From Puccinellia tenuiflora (lineage: Eukaryota > Streptophyta > Magnoliopsida > Poales > Poaceae), in the NCBI GenBank assembly GCA_012064385.1, contig QRDG01000236.1:124430-188429 (forward strand): a stretch of DNA of 64,000 nt. The letters run 5' to 3'. Of the stretch, positions 1 to 12,979 are shown piece by piece; position 1 is the stretch's first letter, and each line of letters starts with the position of its first letter. Under the pieces are notes generated by a model. It did no database searches. It worked only from the letters and a program-made list of their open reading frames with translations, and was not told where the DNA came from. The translations under genes and the position numbers were made by a program.

Positions 1-2760
1 TATTATGAGAGAGGGAAGCGTGGTTATATAAATTTTCATATTATAAAGTTTCCCCTCTTTATGTTGAAGGTTTTAATGTTGCACTTGCTTTGTCTTCTAT
101 TCTTAATGCTTTATGCTCCAATGATTTATTTTCTTACAAGATTCCTATGCATAGGAAGTGGGTTAGACTTAAAAGTGTTTGATATTTGCTTCTTGATGCT
201 CTCTTTTGCGTTCCAACTCTTATTCTTATGAGAGCATCATTAAAATTATCATGCCTAGCTAAAAGGCTTAAAAGAAAAGCGCTCTTGGGAGGCAACCCAT
301 GTTTTCTTTTCTTTCAGTTTGTTTTTGCTTTTTTTTTGTCATGGAGTTGTTGACTCTGTAGCAACTAAATTGTATCTTTTTCTTTTGGTTTTTTGTGCCA
401 AGTTTAGCCTCTAATGCATTGAAAGTGCGAGGTGTTGTTTTGCTGTCCAGAAACAGAATTTTGTCCTTCACTGTTCGAAAATCTAAAAATTCTATGAATT
501 TTATATTTTTCTGAAATTTTTAGACAGCAAGCCTGATACTTTTATCTATCTTTCGTTAGTTTTGACTTTTCTTATTTGAGCTACAGAAGTGCCTCGAAAA
601 ATTCAATCTTTACAGACTGTTCAGATTTTGACAGATTCTGATTTTATTTTGTATTCGTCTCTTTACTATCGTCAAATGTGATACTCTTGAGGAGGAGTGC
701 CACATTGAGGCTTATTAAACAGTACCTAATACCCAATAAAGTTGTTTGCAATTTGTCTTGAGTTGAACACATGTGTATTTTTAATTTATGAGCACTAACC
801 CTCTAATAAGTTTATGAGAAGTTTTGTGTGAAGTGAGTTTTTAAGTTCCAAAGGAGAGGATAATGAACAAAATGAAGATGGATCAAAGCTCAAGCTTGGG
901 GATGCCCCCATGGCACCCCTCTGAATATCAAGAACCATCAAGCGTCTAAGCTTGGGGATGCCCAAGGCATCCCCTCCTCTTCATCGACTATCATAAGGTC
1001 GTCTTCGTTGAACTAACTTTTTATCACTTTACATATTATGTGCTATGCTTGGAGCATCTTTTTACTTTCATTTTTGTTTCTTTGTTTGCTGGTCATATAC
1101 TTGTTGGATCCTTGCTTTTTTGTGTGGGAGAGAGACACGCTCCGCCTTTTCGTTTGAATACTCCTTTGCTTCGTTTATATCTTGTTGAGTATTCTTAGCT
1201 ACTGTTTGTTTGCTAGCAAGCTCTCGCTTTTAGATTTTATCTTGTTTAGAGCTGCTAGTTGTTATTGTTGTTAAACTCTCTTGTTCTTCACTTATATTTG
1301 TTAGAGAGTTGCTATGGTTGCTTGTTTAATTTGTTAGAGCGATAAAATGTTATCCATGTGATATTGGAATGAAATGAAATCCGGCATAGTATTGTAGATC
1401 ATTGTGTGGATAATTGATACTTCTCATTTGTTTTGAGATATTAAGATGAATGCTTAAACTTGCTGGTTATTTGAGTGGAATTGATTAGTAAAGAGATACT
1501 GTTAAAAACTTGAAACTGTGTGGTGATTCGTAGTTGTTAATTCATTAAGCTAATCTTTCCATCAAAAAAATTGTTTGGTCAACATTGGAGACGATGTGGA
1601 GCTTTTATGGTTATGATTGATAAATGTCTTATGCTACTCTGTTACCGGTTAATTTCAGATGTTTGCTTCAAATACCTTCTTTTCTAAGCCCAAAAATTCG
1701 TACTGAGTGTATGGTTCACTCGTGCATCCAAATCCCAAAGCCAAACTATCTTGCCAGCCGAGTCCACCATATCTACCTATGCATGGTATTTTCTGCCATT
1801 CAAAGTAAATTTGTCATGTACTATCTTTAAAAATTCAAAATACTCCTTTTTGTGCCTCTAGTTTTTAAGCTCATGAGGGAGTAGTAGAGAGCTAGATATA
1901 ACTCGTGAAGAGCAAGGTCATTTCCCCCCTTTCACCCGGTGTCGATGGATTACGTCTTCACTTGAATCAACCCGAGAGCAGCTTAAGCAAAATATAAATA
2001 TAATTCACCATTCTCCTCCGCGCAATGAAAATCTGAGAAATCAGCTCAAAACATTGGACAGTGGTGAAACCAAGGAGAAAGAGGAGCGTACTCGCTCCTC
2101 TAAAAACCAGCTGCTCTCACAAGTCTAAAAGCCTTGCTTGTTATGGGGGACTAGATAGCTTCTCTGTTGTGAAGTCATTGACGAAAGCATGCATGTCTCA
2201 AAATTGTTTTACTTCTGTTTCATAAAAAAACAAAAAGCTCTATCACATGACTAATCCCTGCTTCCCTCTGCGAAGGGCCTTTCTTTACTTTTAATGTTGA
2301 GTCAGTTTTCCTCTTCCTTCTATCTCCACCAAAGCAAACATCTAGCATTGACCCTGGGTATCATTGATCATATTGTATTGTCAGATTAAACATGAATCTT
2401 TATATTGACTTTACCGTTGAAAGTTGAAGCTTTTTGCTAAAACTTGCATCTTCTTTGTTTTGATTCTCAAACACTTTTGTCATGGAATTGTTAACTTTGA
2501 GAATTAATCAAATATGAGGATCACATTGCTTTTATGTCTTTAACGTACTATTTATGAAAGGTTTTGCTTGAATGATTCAACTTGGTTATTCATTGCTTTC
2601 TTGCTATTAACTATAGACAATTGTTTTGTATCACTTCATTCACATCCTATGCTTTACATTACTATCTTGATCATGATTGTGTTGGTTGCATGTCTCATCA
2701 AAAATTATTTTGTTATCACTTACCTACTCGAGAATGAGTAGGAGTTAAGCTTGGGGATGC
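1..2760 (+). mobile_element. 3' internal region of a gypsy-type LTR retrotransposon (5' part outside window)
   Basis: No long ORF remains. The stretch around 255-300 (aaaagcgctcttgggaggc) resembles the segment that, from memory, follows the polyprotein in several Triticeae gypsy families. The remainder to 2760 is AT-rich and apparently non-coding. It ends in the polypurine-like tract aagcttggggatgc at 2747-2760, directly against the LTR at 2761. Two further copies of the same tract lie at 892-906 and 948-962. The short ORFs here (for example at 268-471 and 1624-1830) have no recognisable domain. Family name not assigned. Confidence 0.8.
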
Positions 2761-4266
2761 TGATACGTCTCAAACGTATCTATAATTTTTTAGTGATCCA
2801 TGCTAGTTTTGTGATGTTGTCACATATTTTTAATATCATATTACATCATTTTTATGCATTTTGTCGGACTAACCTATTGACAAGATGCCCAGTGCCAGTT
2901 CCCTGTTTTTGTGCTGAAATTGTTGCAGAAAGTTACTTCTGGAAATATTCTCGGAATTGGACGAAAATTTACGACGATTTTTATTGGACAAATAAGGACC
3001 GGAGCCAGAAGGGCGGGTCCAGCTGAGGCACAGAAGGCCCCCCGCGGGTACCAGCCGCGGCCCAGGGGGAGGCCGCGGCCGCAGGTCGCCCCTGCCCCTC
3101 GGGAACCCCCTCGGTCGCCTCCGACACCTATAAAATCATCCCCGATGCAAAAACCCTACCCCCCGAAGGATTTTCCCAAATACGCAACAGAGCTCCGCCG
3201 CCATCGCCGACAAGTTTCGGGGGTTCAGAAGGTCCTGTTCCGGCACCCTGCCGGGACGGGGATCGACCGCCGGGGCCATCTCCATCAACACCGCTGCTTC
3301 CCGCGATGAGGAGGGAGTAGTCCCTCACCGGGGCTGAGGCTTATACAAGTAGCTATGTGGTTATCTCTCTCTCCCATGATGTGATCTTCGTTGTGATCAT
3401 GAGCTTTGTTAGTGTAGTTGAATACATGATGTTTCCCTATGTGTAATGGATATGATGTTGCTCAAGTGGTGTTATTTAGTACAATTTCCAGAGCCACCGT
3501 TGTGATCATGGTACCTCGATGACAGGATGGGTGCCGTGTGTGACTCTATGGATAATAGATTGGAAGGATCTTCATAATGAGTTTGTTCTTTATTTGTTGG
3601 ATTGAATAGATCATGAGGTTTCTTGATGCTTGTGTTATTGAAGAAACAGACTATTTAAGAAATAGGTTGTGGTGTTTGTTAGTACTATCTTTGGATGCAG
3701 ATAGTGAAAGCATGAAGTGTCCATAGATGTGGAATACGAACTTTGTGTGCTTTTCGTAGCCCTACGCAATTCTCATCCTATTTGATCCACAAAAGAATTA
3801 TCTCCGAGTAACGTCTACCATGCATGTATTTTTGTGGGAACTATCATGTGTTTAATTATGTTAATGATGTTGAGAATAGTTACTAGTGAAAGTATGAAGT
3901 CTAGGCCTTGTTTCCAAGCATTGATACACCGTTTTTAGTCACTTTTGTCACTTATTTGTTTGCTGCCATTTTTATTACAGAATTACAAAATCACCTTTTA
4001 CCATCCATATCACTTGCATTTTACCATCTCTTCGCCGAACTAGTGCACCTATACAACTGACAATTGTATTAGGTGTGTTGGGGACACAAGAGACTTCTTG
4101 TATCTTAATTGCAGGGTTCCTTGAGAGGGATATCTTTGACCTCTACCTCCTGTGGATTCGATAAACCATGGGTTACTCACTTAAGGGAAATTTGCCGCTG
4201 TCCTACAAACCTCTGCGCTTGGAGGCCCAACAAGTCTACAAGAATAGAAGTGTGTAGTAGACATCA
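2761..4266 (+). mobile_element. 3' LTR of the gypsy element, 1506 bp
   Basis: The LTR opens with TGATACGTCT at 2761 and closes with agacatca at 4266, so it has TG...CA ends. It is preceded directly by the polypurine tract, which makes it the 3' LTR of a plus-strand element. The GC-rich part at 3000-3310 and the following 'gaggagggagtagtccctc' segment are typical of this LTR type. ORFs read through 2911-3309 are LTR sequence, not genes. Confidence 0.85.
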
Positions 4267-4738
4267 GTCTTGAACATCATTCCTATATACCACCGAGAAA
4301 TATCTCTATATACTCCTTATCCATGACAAGTGATACTAATAATTGTGGTGGATTTTGTTGACCATCTTCACATTGGCTCTTGCGTTGAATTGTCTTATTT
4401 ATTGCCAAGTGTGTTTGTTTTTACTCTCTTTGTCTTCCTTGCCTCTTGCATGGATCCTAATCTTTCAATTGGTAGTGTTTAGTGTTGTAAGTAAAATATG
4501 GAAAGTAATGATCCCTTGTGCGTGCATTTTGTATTCAAATGCAAATATCAAAGATAATGCATGAATCTTGGGGGAGCATTCCTTTTTATTTAGAACACTA
4601 TCCTATCTATCAATATTTGATTATTTTAATTGGCATTTAATTTCTATCTTATGTGTTTATGGAAGACAAATCTTTTTATTTTGATGCTTTGTGCCATCAT
4701 AAAAAGTGTAGAGGGTGTTTGGTTTATTTGGTGTAACC
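4267..4738. other. Flank of the LTR; short retroelement-like piece, no gene
   Basis: AT-rich sequence with no recognisable coding. The segment around 4568-4600 (gggggagcattcc, then tttttatttagaac) resembles 6955-6990 in the internal region of the TGAAAG-family element. It may therefore be a displaced fragment of that internal region. Confidence 0.35.
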
Positions 4739-6058
4739 TTACTCCCTCTTGGGGAAACTACGGCGGAGCGCTGCCGGAGAGGTCTCCTTCTTCTCCATCG
4801 ACATCTCCACCGTCTCCATAATGAAGAGGGAGTAGTCCACCTCTGGACTATGGGTTTGTGCCAGTAGCATATGTATCTCTCTCTCTCTTGAGCTTCACTA
4901 ATTAGCACCGTATGAGCTGCTGAACATGATTACGGTCATCGTTTTATTACCTTTGTGGTGGATCTTTTTATGAGTTAATATATGTTGAGATTGCAATGTT
5001 TATTTCAGTAATGAAATTAGATACATATTATGTACCCCGTTCTTGTATCCTTGTTTTGATCAAGCATGTTTATGAGAGCGTGTGAGGGGGAACGTGTGCA
5101 TTAGTTGGAGTAACGGGGGTGGTGATATGATAAGCTGACAACTTAATATCGCGATCCATTGGGTGTTTACCTTACTTTGTTGCCTCACTAGGGATAAACC
5201 AAAATACCATGTTGCAAGGTATGAGGAGTGACAAGCCTCTACCTATGACTAGATCCAGCATGTTCTTATTTTCACTTCATGTCATTAATCTTAAGGCTAT
5301 ACTCTGAGTCATCTTAATTACTGAGGTGTTATGATTTAGTTCGCATCTTGGTGGAGTATAATTGAGACTAATAATCAAAAGGTCTCTATGTTAGGACGTG
5401 ATGCCCATATAATTCGTAACATGTTATTAAACTTGTTTGCAATCTCATATGTTAATCCTATGTCTACTTATTTGCCACGCTATATTAAAGAGAGAGTGCA
5501 TGTGTGAAACCATGAACCCCGGTCCATTTTTAATCATAAGAAACAACTTTCCAACCACTTTTAAGCATTTTCTATATTCAGCCATTTTAAAATCAGAAAA
5601 TACAAAAACACTTTTATTCATTGCATACACATATAAAAACCCCAAAAATATCATCCATCATCATTACTATCATCCTTGCATTACTACTTACCACCATTGC
5701 ATATTTATTTACTGTTTTGCATTCATTATTATCTTAATATCATTCTCACACCTTGTGCTTGACAACCACTTGGTGAGGTTGAGGGCACAAAGCAATCTAC
5801 TTTGTTTGCAGGAAATCTAGAGAAGGACAAGGAGATAAAATCCCCACTACTGATTCCCCGAGAGTTCGATATTAAACCCTCGAGTCACCCTCGTGGGGAA
5901 AAAACTTCCACTTCTACATACTCTGTACTTGGAGGCTCAACCTATCCCATATATTATTTTCCTTTCAGGGTATCAAGAGTGCTTGTTGGCGTAGTTGAGG
6001 GAGAAACACTCTCATCAATTCTGTCATCACAAGTATCTACCTCATGCATACTTTTCTA
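4739..6058 (+). mobile_element. Truncated LTR plus primer-binding-site remnant of another gypsy element
   Basis: From 4745 (actacggcggagcgctgc) onward the sequence follows the same plan as the LTR at 2761: gagggagtagtcc at 4827, a run of ctctct, then a long AT-rich tail. Near 5985-6005 ttggcgtagttgagggag looks like a decayed gypsy primer-binding site (canonical start TGGCGCCGTTG). The 5' end of this LTR is missing. I infer a 5' LTR followed by the first bases of an internal region. No reading frame of interest. Confidence 0.5.
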
Positions 6059-7379
6059 GTCTCAACCTTGTGTAGGTTGCCTCTTGGCATGAAAGCTTCT
6101 AATTATATGCAATTGTTGTGGTTTTGGCTTTTTCCTTCACTTAGTGTATCTTTGTGATATTTGTGATGAAAGTGCAAAAACCTTGTCTTCAATTGGTATT
6201 ATTTCCTTGTGATACTTGTTGCCTATCTCAAAGCATCTACACTATCTCTTGTTCCCTTAGTGATTTGTGTGATGTCTTTGATATTTTTGAAGTTCATTTA
6301 TATACAATGAGATAAATTTGAGCTATGTGCTATGCTTTTAAGCAATAATCTCTTTTGTATATTCATGACTTCCCTTTTGGATACCGTGGTCTCCCCTTCA
6401 TCGACCATTTCATATGTGCAAGTTTCTTTGTGGATGTATATCTTCAATGATTTGTCTACTTAGAAACCTATACATATGAGAGAGGTCACCTTTTAGTTGG
6501 TATCCTATTTCTTTCGAGCCACCTTGTTTTTTCTTCTATAATTCTTTGGTGGCTCCAAATTTGTATCATGAGTGCTTGTCTTATTTTTATTGGTATCTTT
6601 GCACACTCATGTATTTGTTGAAGATCGTTGACTTCATGCTTACCATGGTGAGCATGTTGAATTTTATTGGCTAAATGATCTCACTAGCTTTTGGCATTTT
6701 CAATTGGTTTTAGTTTCCAATTGGTATCCCTAAGCTTGTGAACATATTCCTTTTAAAGATCTTCGTTTTATCTCGGTTGGGCCTATCTTATGTTGAATCT
6801 TTGAAAATTGGTATCTCCTTATGGCTCAACCACATCTTTGGTGCAAGTGTTTTGATTTGCTTTTGCTTTATGCACACTTGCACTTGTTGCGTGTTCTAGA
6901 TGATTTTGGGGGAGCGAGGATGCCATATTTGTGCACTCCTCAATAGTGCATGAACATTGGGGAGCTTCTCCATTTTTATTTAGAACTCTCGCTTTGGATC
7001 TTCTCGATTGCTTTTCTCCTTTGTGGAGATGTTTAGAATGATTTCATCTTTTTGCAATCTTTCGATCCTCAATATAGTTTGATTTCCTCTAATTATTCGT
7101 CAATGAATATGTGCATTTGATTTCACTCATATCTTGAGAAATGCACACTTTATGGAGGAACTCATATTATATTGTCTCTCTAAATTTTTCTTCCCATTTC
7201 GGCAATCGATGCCAATGGGGGAGAAGTTTAGAGGGTTTAAGGGAATTTGGGTTTTATGCCTTTGTTTCATTTGCCTTTAATGCACTTGCATCCTTGCTTG
7301 TTTGACTTGCAAGGATGCTTTATTCATTGTATAAACCCTCTTAAAAGGGATTGTCATCAATTACCAAAATGAAGGAGAT
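6059..7379 (+). mobile_element. 3' internal region of a TGAAAG-family LTR retrotransposon
   Basis: Non-coding, AT-rich sequence leading to the LTR at 7380. The same sequence occurs on the minus strand at 63057-64000. Examples are the 'tttgtctacttagaaacc' segment at 6452 and 'gggggagaagtttagaggg' at 7216. It ends with a polypurine-like tract, aaaatgaaggagat, at 7366-7379. The boundary with the preceding LTR remnant near 6058 is approximate. Confidence 0.7.
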
Positions 7380-9573
7380 TGAAAGTGCATGGTTGCCCCC
7401 ATGTGTGGTTTTGGTAATTAATGACAATCTCTATGGACTAATATTTTTATTGAGCTATATTTGTAGGAGTGTCAATTTGCATTGCTTGATCTCCATTTGT
7501 TGGAGTCAAGGCTAAGGGAAGAAAAGTATGTGTTGATCAAGGCTAAGTGCGTGTTGATCAACACTCAAGTCCAAGTGAAGATATGCCAAAGGTGTGCTTA
7601 TCCCATATTGGTGTATGAGGGAGCATCTTGTGATTCTTCACCAAGCGAAGCGCAATCGAGAAAGGCGGTGCGTCTTGAGGAGATGAGGATCATCTTCATC
7701 GACCTCAATGGATTAATGCGCAAGGCAAAGGTATGATCTTGATAGGGTTTCTATTTTACCAGTCTCATGTTGTTAGTGGAGAGACCGGGTTATAGGATAA
7801 ATAGCCGTACTATCAAGAGGGGCTCTCGACCGTATATCTTGATCGTATCGTCGTAGAGAGCACAAACTTTTGCATCCATGCAATCATCTTTATTGGTTCT
7901 TATTGGGCTCTTATCGTGGTGTGTTTTTCGTGCTTGTCGTGCTTGTCATGACAAGGCCAAGTTCACCGAAAATGGTTTTCATATGAATGTCCTATTGTGT
8001 TTTTGGTTTCAGAGGTTTATCGGTACGTCTTTCTTAGAGAGGTTTTACCTTTCTCCATTTGGTTTTATCCTCCCTTGTTGGACTATGATGTTTTTCTGTA
8101 TATCCTTGTAGAGCTTTTTGTTGCGAGTCTAACAAGCCCAAGATCATCGAAAACGGAGTGCGGATGCGAAAGATATGCTCGTTTTTGTTTTGCTTTTTCT
8201 GTAGTTTTCTGTGGGGAGCCGGAAGTTCCGGCCCATATTTTCATCTGAGCTTTTCGGCTAAGTCCTTTCGGCGATTCTCTCTGGAGGGGTTCCGGATTTT
8301 TGCCCCGGAAATTTCCGGGGGGCCGGAAATTCCGGTCCTTGGTCCGGAATATCCGGCCCAAGAAAAATTTGGCTAAGTCTTTTGCGTTTTTCTCTCGGGT
8401 GGGGGTCCGAACTTTCCCCGGAAGTTTGCTCCGGAATTTTCCGGGGCACCGGAAGTTCCGGCCCTGTACCCCGGAATATCCGGCCCCCGGCCGGAAGTTC
8501 CGGTACATAACCCCGGAATTTCCGGCCCCTCGCTTTTCCAACGGTCAGATTTTTGGGGGAGGCTATAAATAGCCCCCTTCTTCCCAAAGAGGATGCTGCC
8601 CATCTATTCTCTCTCTCCTCCATTGTTTTGACCTCAAAAAGCTTGGGTTTCTCTCAATCCCTCCAATGATTCTTGCCCAAATTTAGGGATTCAAGAGAGG
8701 AGATCTAGATCTACCATTCCACCAATCCATTCCTCCTCTAAGTAAGGGGAACCTAGTGGATCTAGATTTTGGGGTTGCTTTGTGTTCATCCCCTTGTTCT
8801 TCCTCTTAAATCCCTCCATAGCATTAATTGCTTTGGTTGGATTTTGTAGTGAGGGATTTGACCACTTAGTGTGTTCTTGCCTTTTGCATTAGTTGCATCG
8901 GGTTGTGCTCTCCACGAAGATTCGTGGGATTGACGTTGAGAAGCTTTTTACTCTTGGGTGCATTGTGTTCCCAAGAGATTGTGCTTCTTGGGTGCATTGT
9001 GTACCCTAGACGGTTGGTGTGCCAAGAATACTTCGAGTTGTGAAGCTTCGGCAAGATTTGGGAGCCCCCAATTGAGTTGTTGGTGTGTGCCCCAAGAACG
9101 TTGTAAAGGCTCCGGATTCCGCCTCGAAGGATTCCGATAGTGGAAGGTGAACCAAACCCTTGGGTGCGGTTCATCGGAGAATAGGGTGAGGCCTTTGTGG
9201 CATCTTGAGTAGGCCTCTTGTGGCGAGCTCACACCCCTCAAACGAGACGTACTCCGTTAACAAGGAGGAACTCGGGAATATATCCTCATTTCCGCGTGCC
9301 TCGGTTATTTCTATACCCGAGCTTTTACTTATGCAATTTACATTGTGATAGCCTTCGTACGTTTTATATCTTGCTATCACCTTGTTGCTTGCCTTGCTTA
9401 GCATAAGTTGTTGGTGCACATAGGCGAGCCTAGTAATTAGGTTGTTGGCTTGGTAATTTAAACACATAGTTTTATTCCGCAATTATCAAGCCTTAAACCG
9501 GAAAAGTTTTAATCGCCTATTCACCCCCCCCCCCCCCCCTCTAGGCGACATCTCAGCATAGTTTGTTCTTTCA
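7380..9573 (+). mobile_element. 3' LTR of the TGAAAG-family element, 2194 bp
   Basis: Begins tgaaagtgcatgg at 7380 and ends ttctttca at 9573. Near the end is a long C run (9524-9539) followed by tctaggcgacatc, also present in the solo LTR at 22961. The same LTR recurs as a solo LTR at 20396-22971 and on the minus strand at 60834-63056. A palindrome array and TATA box lie at 8215-8572. The many short ORFs at 8083-9482 are LTR sequence. Confidence 0.85.
8215..8572 (+). promoter_or_regulatory. U3 palindrome array and TATA box of the LTR
   Basis: About nine palindromes of the form CCGGAA..TTCCGG occur between 8219 and 8526. Variants include CCGGAAGTTCCGG, CCGGAAATTTCCGG, CCGGAATATCCGG and CCGGAATTTCCGG. 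They are followed by a TATA-box-like ctataaatag at 8563-8572, so the array sits where LTR promoter elements are expected. Confidence 0.6.
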
Positions 9574-11023
9574 GTTAATTCTCGGTAGCTTTCTTATTCG
9601 TTAGATTTTGTATCATGATTTGTACATGAGATGTAATTATATGAAACTGACCGATGTTGTTCATAGTGTTATATCCCCACACAAGACAAGATTAGTCATA
9701 TCTAAATTGACTGAGAATAGACAATCCCAGAAATTAAAAGCTAATTTTCGCAGATGGTAGCTCAGATTAGCAACAAGTTTTCACCACTAGTTTTATACCA
9801 ATTAGAGGATTCAAAAGTAGATCACCCGAGAACTTGACAGAGTCGTATTGGTAAGGGCGTAGTGGTACATCTCTACTAACTGAAGTTTGATTCATGTCTG
9901 AAGCAAATTTTCGATATCTCATGCGGATGCTTCTTCTATGAAAGAATACAGTCAACGGCTAGTCCTCTATGGTCTCATTTTAAAACAAGTAGATCTCACC
10001 TGTATGTTCCGACATACTTTTTTGAGAAAATGTTGTTACGAGAAGTGATCTTAGTTGTCAACCTACTTTGTAATAAGTAGTCACGGAAATTTTAACACAT
10101 ATAAAGTGACAACTTAATAGATCGTCGGTAGTCATGTTAGTCATCCTTATCTAAGGGAAAAGTAGGATGTTTGAAAGATCCAGATGTTATATAGAGTGGG
10201 GGTGAATATGCGTTTTAAAAACTCTTACGAATTTGACATGAAATGGAAATAAATTTCCATTTAGTTTTCAAGCACAAAAAAGGGTCAACTAACTCTGTAG
10301 TCGATGATAATTCCCACAGTTATGTTATACCACCAAGATACGAGAATATTTCTTTGCACCCCAAGGGGGCGCTAATTGGCTGTGGACACGTTTCTGCCAT
10401 GTTTTTATGAAATGTTTGACAAACTATACCAACCTATATCTATGTTTATACTTACTAAAATAAAAAGAGTAAGATGCACATACCAGAGCCATCTGAACCG
10501 TCCAGATGTTGAAATCCAACACTTCATAGTACTCCAATGTTGTATGATGTGCCCGTACAAACAAATTGTTAAAAAAAAAAATCGCCGACTACTGACTTGA
10601 TGAAACCAAGCCACCAATGGTCGTGTTTTCTCTTTTATCACCGACTATCTTTCATTCTACACCATTATAGTATGCAGTTTATATATCTAGTTTAATCAAG
10701 TTTCTCATTTATTTATGTATGAATGAAGTTTGAGTCAAAAGTGCCAATATAGAGAGAGGAAAACAGGAGGAGAAACATGTGATTAAGAAAAGCAGACCAA
10801 CATGACAATGAAGAACAAAGGGTAATATGGTAAATAAATACGTAATAGCATGGGCTATGTGGGGAGCGATGCCGGTGCTGGAGGCAGAGCACGGGTCAAT
10901 GGAAAACATAAGGGAGGAGAAATATGTGTCAATGACGTCATCAATATCTTCTAACTTCATATCTTTATTTGGTTACTTTAAAATAATTATTTTGCAATTC
11001 TTTGTAGGGAAAAGCTAAGCAGA
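9574..11023. other. Intergenic DNA, no gene recognised
   Basis: AT-rich sequence with only short, unrecognised ORFs (9767-9955, 10376-10600, 10709-10960). No domain, splice pattern or clear repeat end was seen. Confidence 0.5.
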
Positions 11024-11945
11024 AGCGCCACACCAAAGAGTCTTCCGTGCGGCCGCAATTTGCATGCATTTTCCCTTATAGAAGTGGGCTCATGCATGCA
11101 TGTCGGAATCTTCCACCTCATGGTGATGTCATCGCATTAATTATAAAATTCGAAAATTTAAATTGATTTTTCTCCTAAACCGTTCGTCCGATTAGCAATC
11201 TGTTTACACTGTTAAATTCGTCTCGACGAGGGCTTCAAAACTAGATCCATTGTTGATATGTTTTGACGAACTTTTTTTTTCGGAGCCACATACCAGATTA
11301 CAGTACCATGGCTATCAGATTAGCACCAAACAGTTACCAGGATAATTTACACGGTTACTGTATATCTTTTTACATGTTTCTAGACATTTGCAACACATCT
11401 ACATATCCAGTGTGGCGAAATTTTCCATCACACAGTTACCGGATTAAAACATCATAGTTACCAGATTAGCATCAAACAGTTACCATGATAATTATACATG
11501 GTTATCGAATGATTTTTAATTTTTAAAAACTTTTTAACGTTACAATGATATATACATCTAGAGGGTAAGAGTTCAACTATTTTCAAAACCTAAGAGATGC
11601 TATTATTCCACAAAAAGTAGTATCATGCAGCCTTAAATTGGTGTAGAATAGTGTACATAAACCCGATAACTAAGTTATTTTAATCTGATAGGTTAGTTAT
11701 AATAATCTGGTAGTTAGTGACGGAAAAAAGTTGTCAAAACATGGCAACATGGGATCTAGTTTCGAAGATCTCATCGCGACTAAGTCAACGGTGAAAACGG
11801 ATTTTTGATCGGATTAAGCATTTAAGAGATAAAACTTTTTTAATTCAATCGTCAAATAGAATCTATATGATGTCATCTATGACGTAAGTGCATGCATGCA
11901 TTGAGAGTAGCCGCCGCATGGAGGACTATTATGTGCGGCGCCGCT
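11024..11945. mobile_element. Long-inverted-repeat DNA transposon (Mutator-like or foldback MITE), about 920 bp
   Basis: The two halves are imperfect inverted repeats. On the left, gcgccacaccaaagagtc (11025), catgcatgcatgtcgg (11092), gatgtcatc (11123) and 'cttcaaaactagatcc' (11233) reappear reverse-complemented on the right as gcggcgccgct (11935), gcatgcatgcat (11890), gatgtcatc (11870) and 'gggatctagtttcgaag' (11751). The arms are about 230 bp, around a centre rich in 'cagattagcaccaaacag'-like repeats (11316, 11468). No transposase. Ends are approximate and no target duplication was resolved. Confidence 0.65.
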
Positions 11946-12979
11946 GGATAGTCAGATCCTTTCTTTGTATAGTCGTGGTTGTCAAGCGGCCTCAAATTCC
12001 GGTGGGATATGATATATACTGGAGTAAGCTACTATGCCATGGAAGGAACGTGTGGGAATAACACAACGTTTTATTGAAGAACTATCACTGCCATGCTATG
12101 TGATCTTTTGACTTAGGATAAAAATACAGTCTAACATTATTATTTAGATTGGAAATTAAGAAACATAATGAGAAAACTGGCTAAAAACATTAATAATGTC
12201 GTGGATATGCATTTCTTGGATCGAGATAGTTCCAAAAGAGCACAAATATTAGATGTGCATTGCGTGTGCAAAATTACTAGTATGGACAAATGAAAGAGAA
12301 GAGACAAAGTTTTAACGAACATCGTTAGATATAGGGCGTATTTTGCGATAAAAACAACAGGTTAACGAAAAGGTGTAGATTTAACGGACCCTGCGACGGG
12401 ATGACCGTGGGCGCATAGAATCAGCAAATTTTAGACCGATTTTGACAAAACATGACTTTGTGACTAATATACACATGCGTGGACAAGTTCATAGACTAAA
12501 GTTTGTTTTTCTAAAAAATGCAGTTTATCTCGGACTTGGCCACTTAGGTCACCAGGTGTTCATTTACAAATTACAATGCTGGCCGGGCTTTCCAATTTGC
12601 AGAGCTTAGATAATTTATTGTATTTCAAGATTTCAACAGCCTTGATGAAACATAGGGTAGACCACATGTAGTACATGCAAAGTTCCAGCTGACCACCGAA
12701 GTTCATCTCGCCTCCAAATAAGAAACAATGGAAATTTATTTCCCCCGGCCCTCACCCAAAAAATAATCGAAGAAGTTCAGACAAAACACACAAAAACACC
12801 ATACGCTTCGATGCTTCATGATACTGTCGTACTGAACGTTCCATCTGTGGCCACTAGGAGACGTGGTTGTGAGACCATAAAATAATGTAGCTCATAAACA
12901 GAAGGACGACGGAAGAAAAAACTCCACCCTTCTGCTTTAACACCTGTAGCGCTTTGATCTGTTCCTCGTGAATGACCTT
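11946..12979. other. Downstream flank and probable 3' UTR of the MFS gene
   Basis: No ORF with a recognisable domain. The part nearest the stop codon at 12980 is the probable 3' UTR of the minus-strand gene. No convincing poly(A) signal was picked out. Confidence 0.4.

Noticed and set aside
2911..3309. 132-aa ORF
   Set aside because: Entirely inside the 3' LTR at 2761-4266. Its Pro/Arg-rich sequence is GC-rich LTR DNA read as protein.
8083..8623. Several overlapping ORFs on both strands (up to 152 aa)
   Set aside because: They are translations of the CCGGAA..TTCCGG palindrome array in an LTR. Palindromes keep frames open on both strands.
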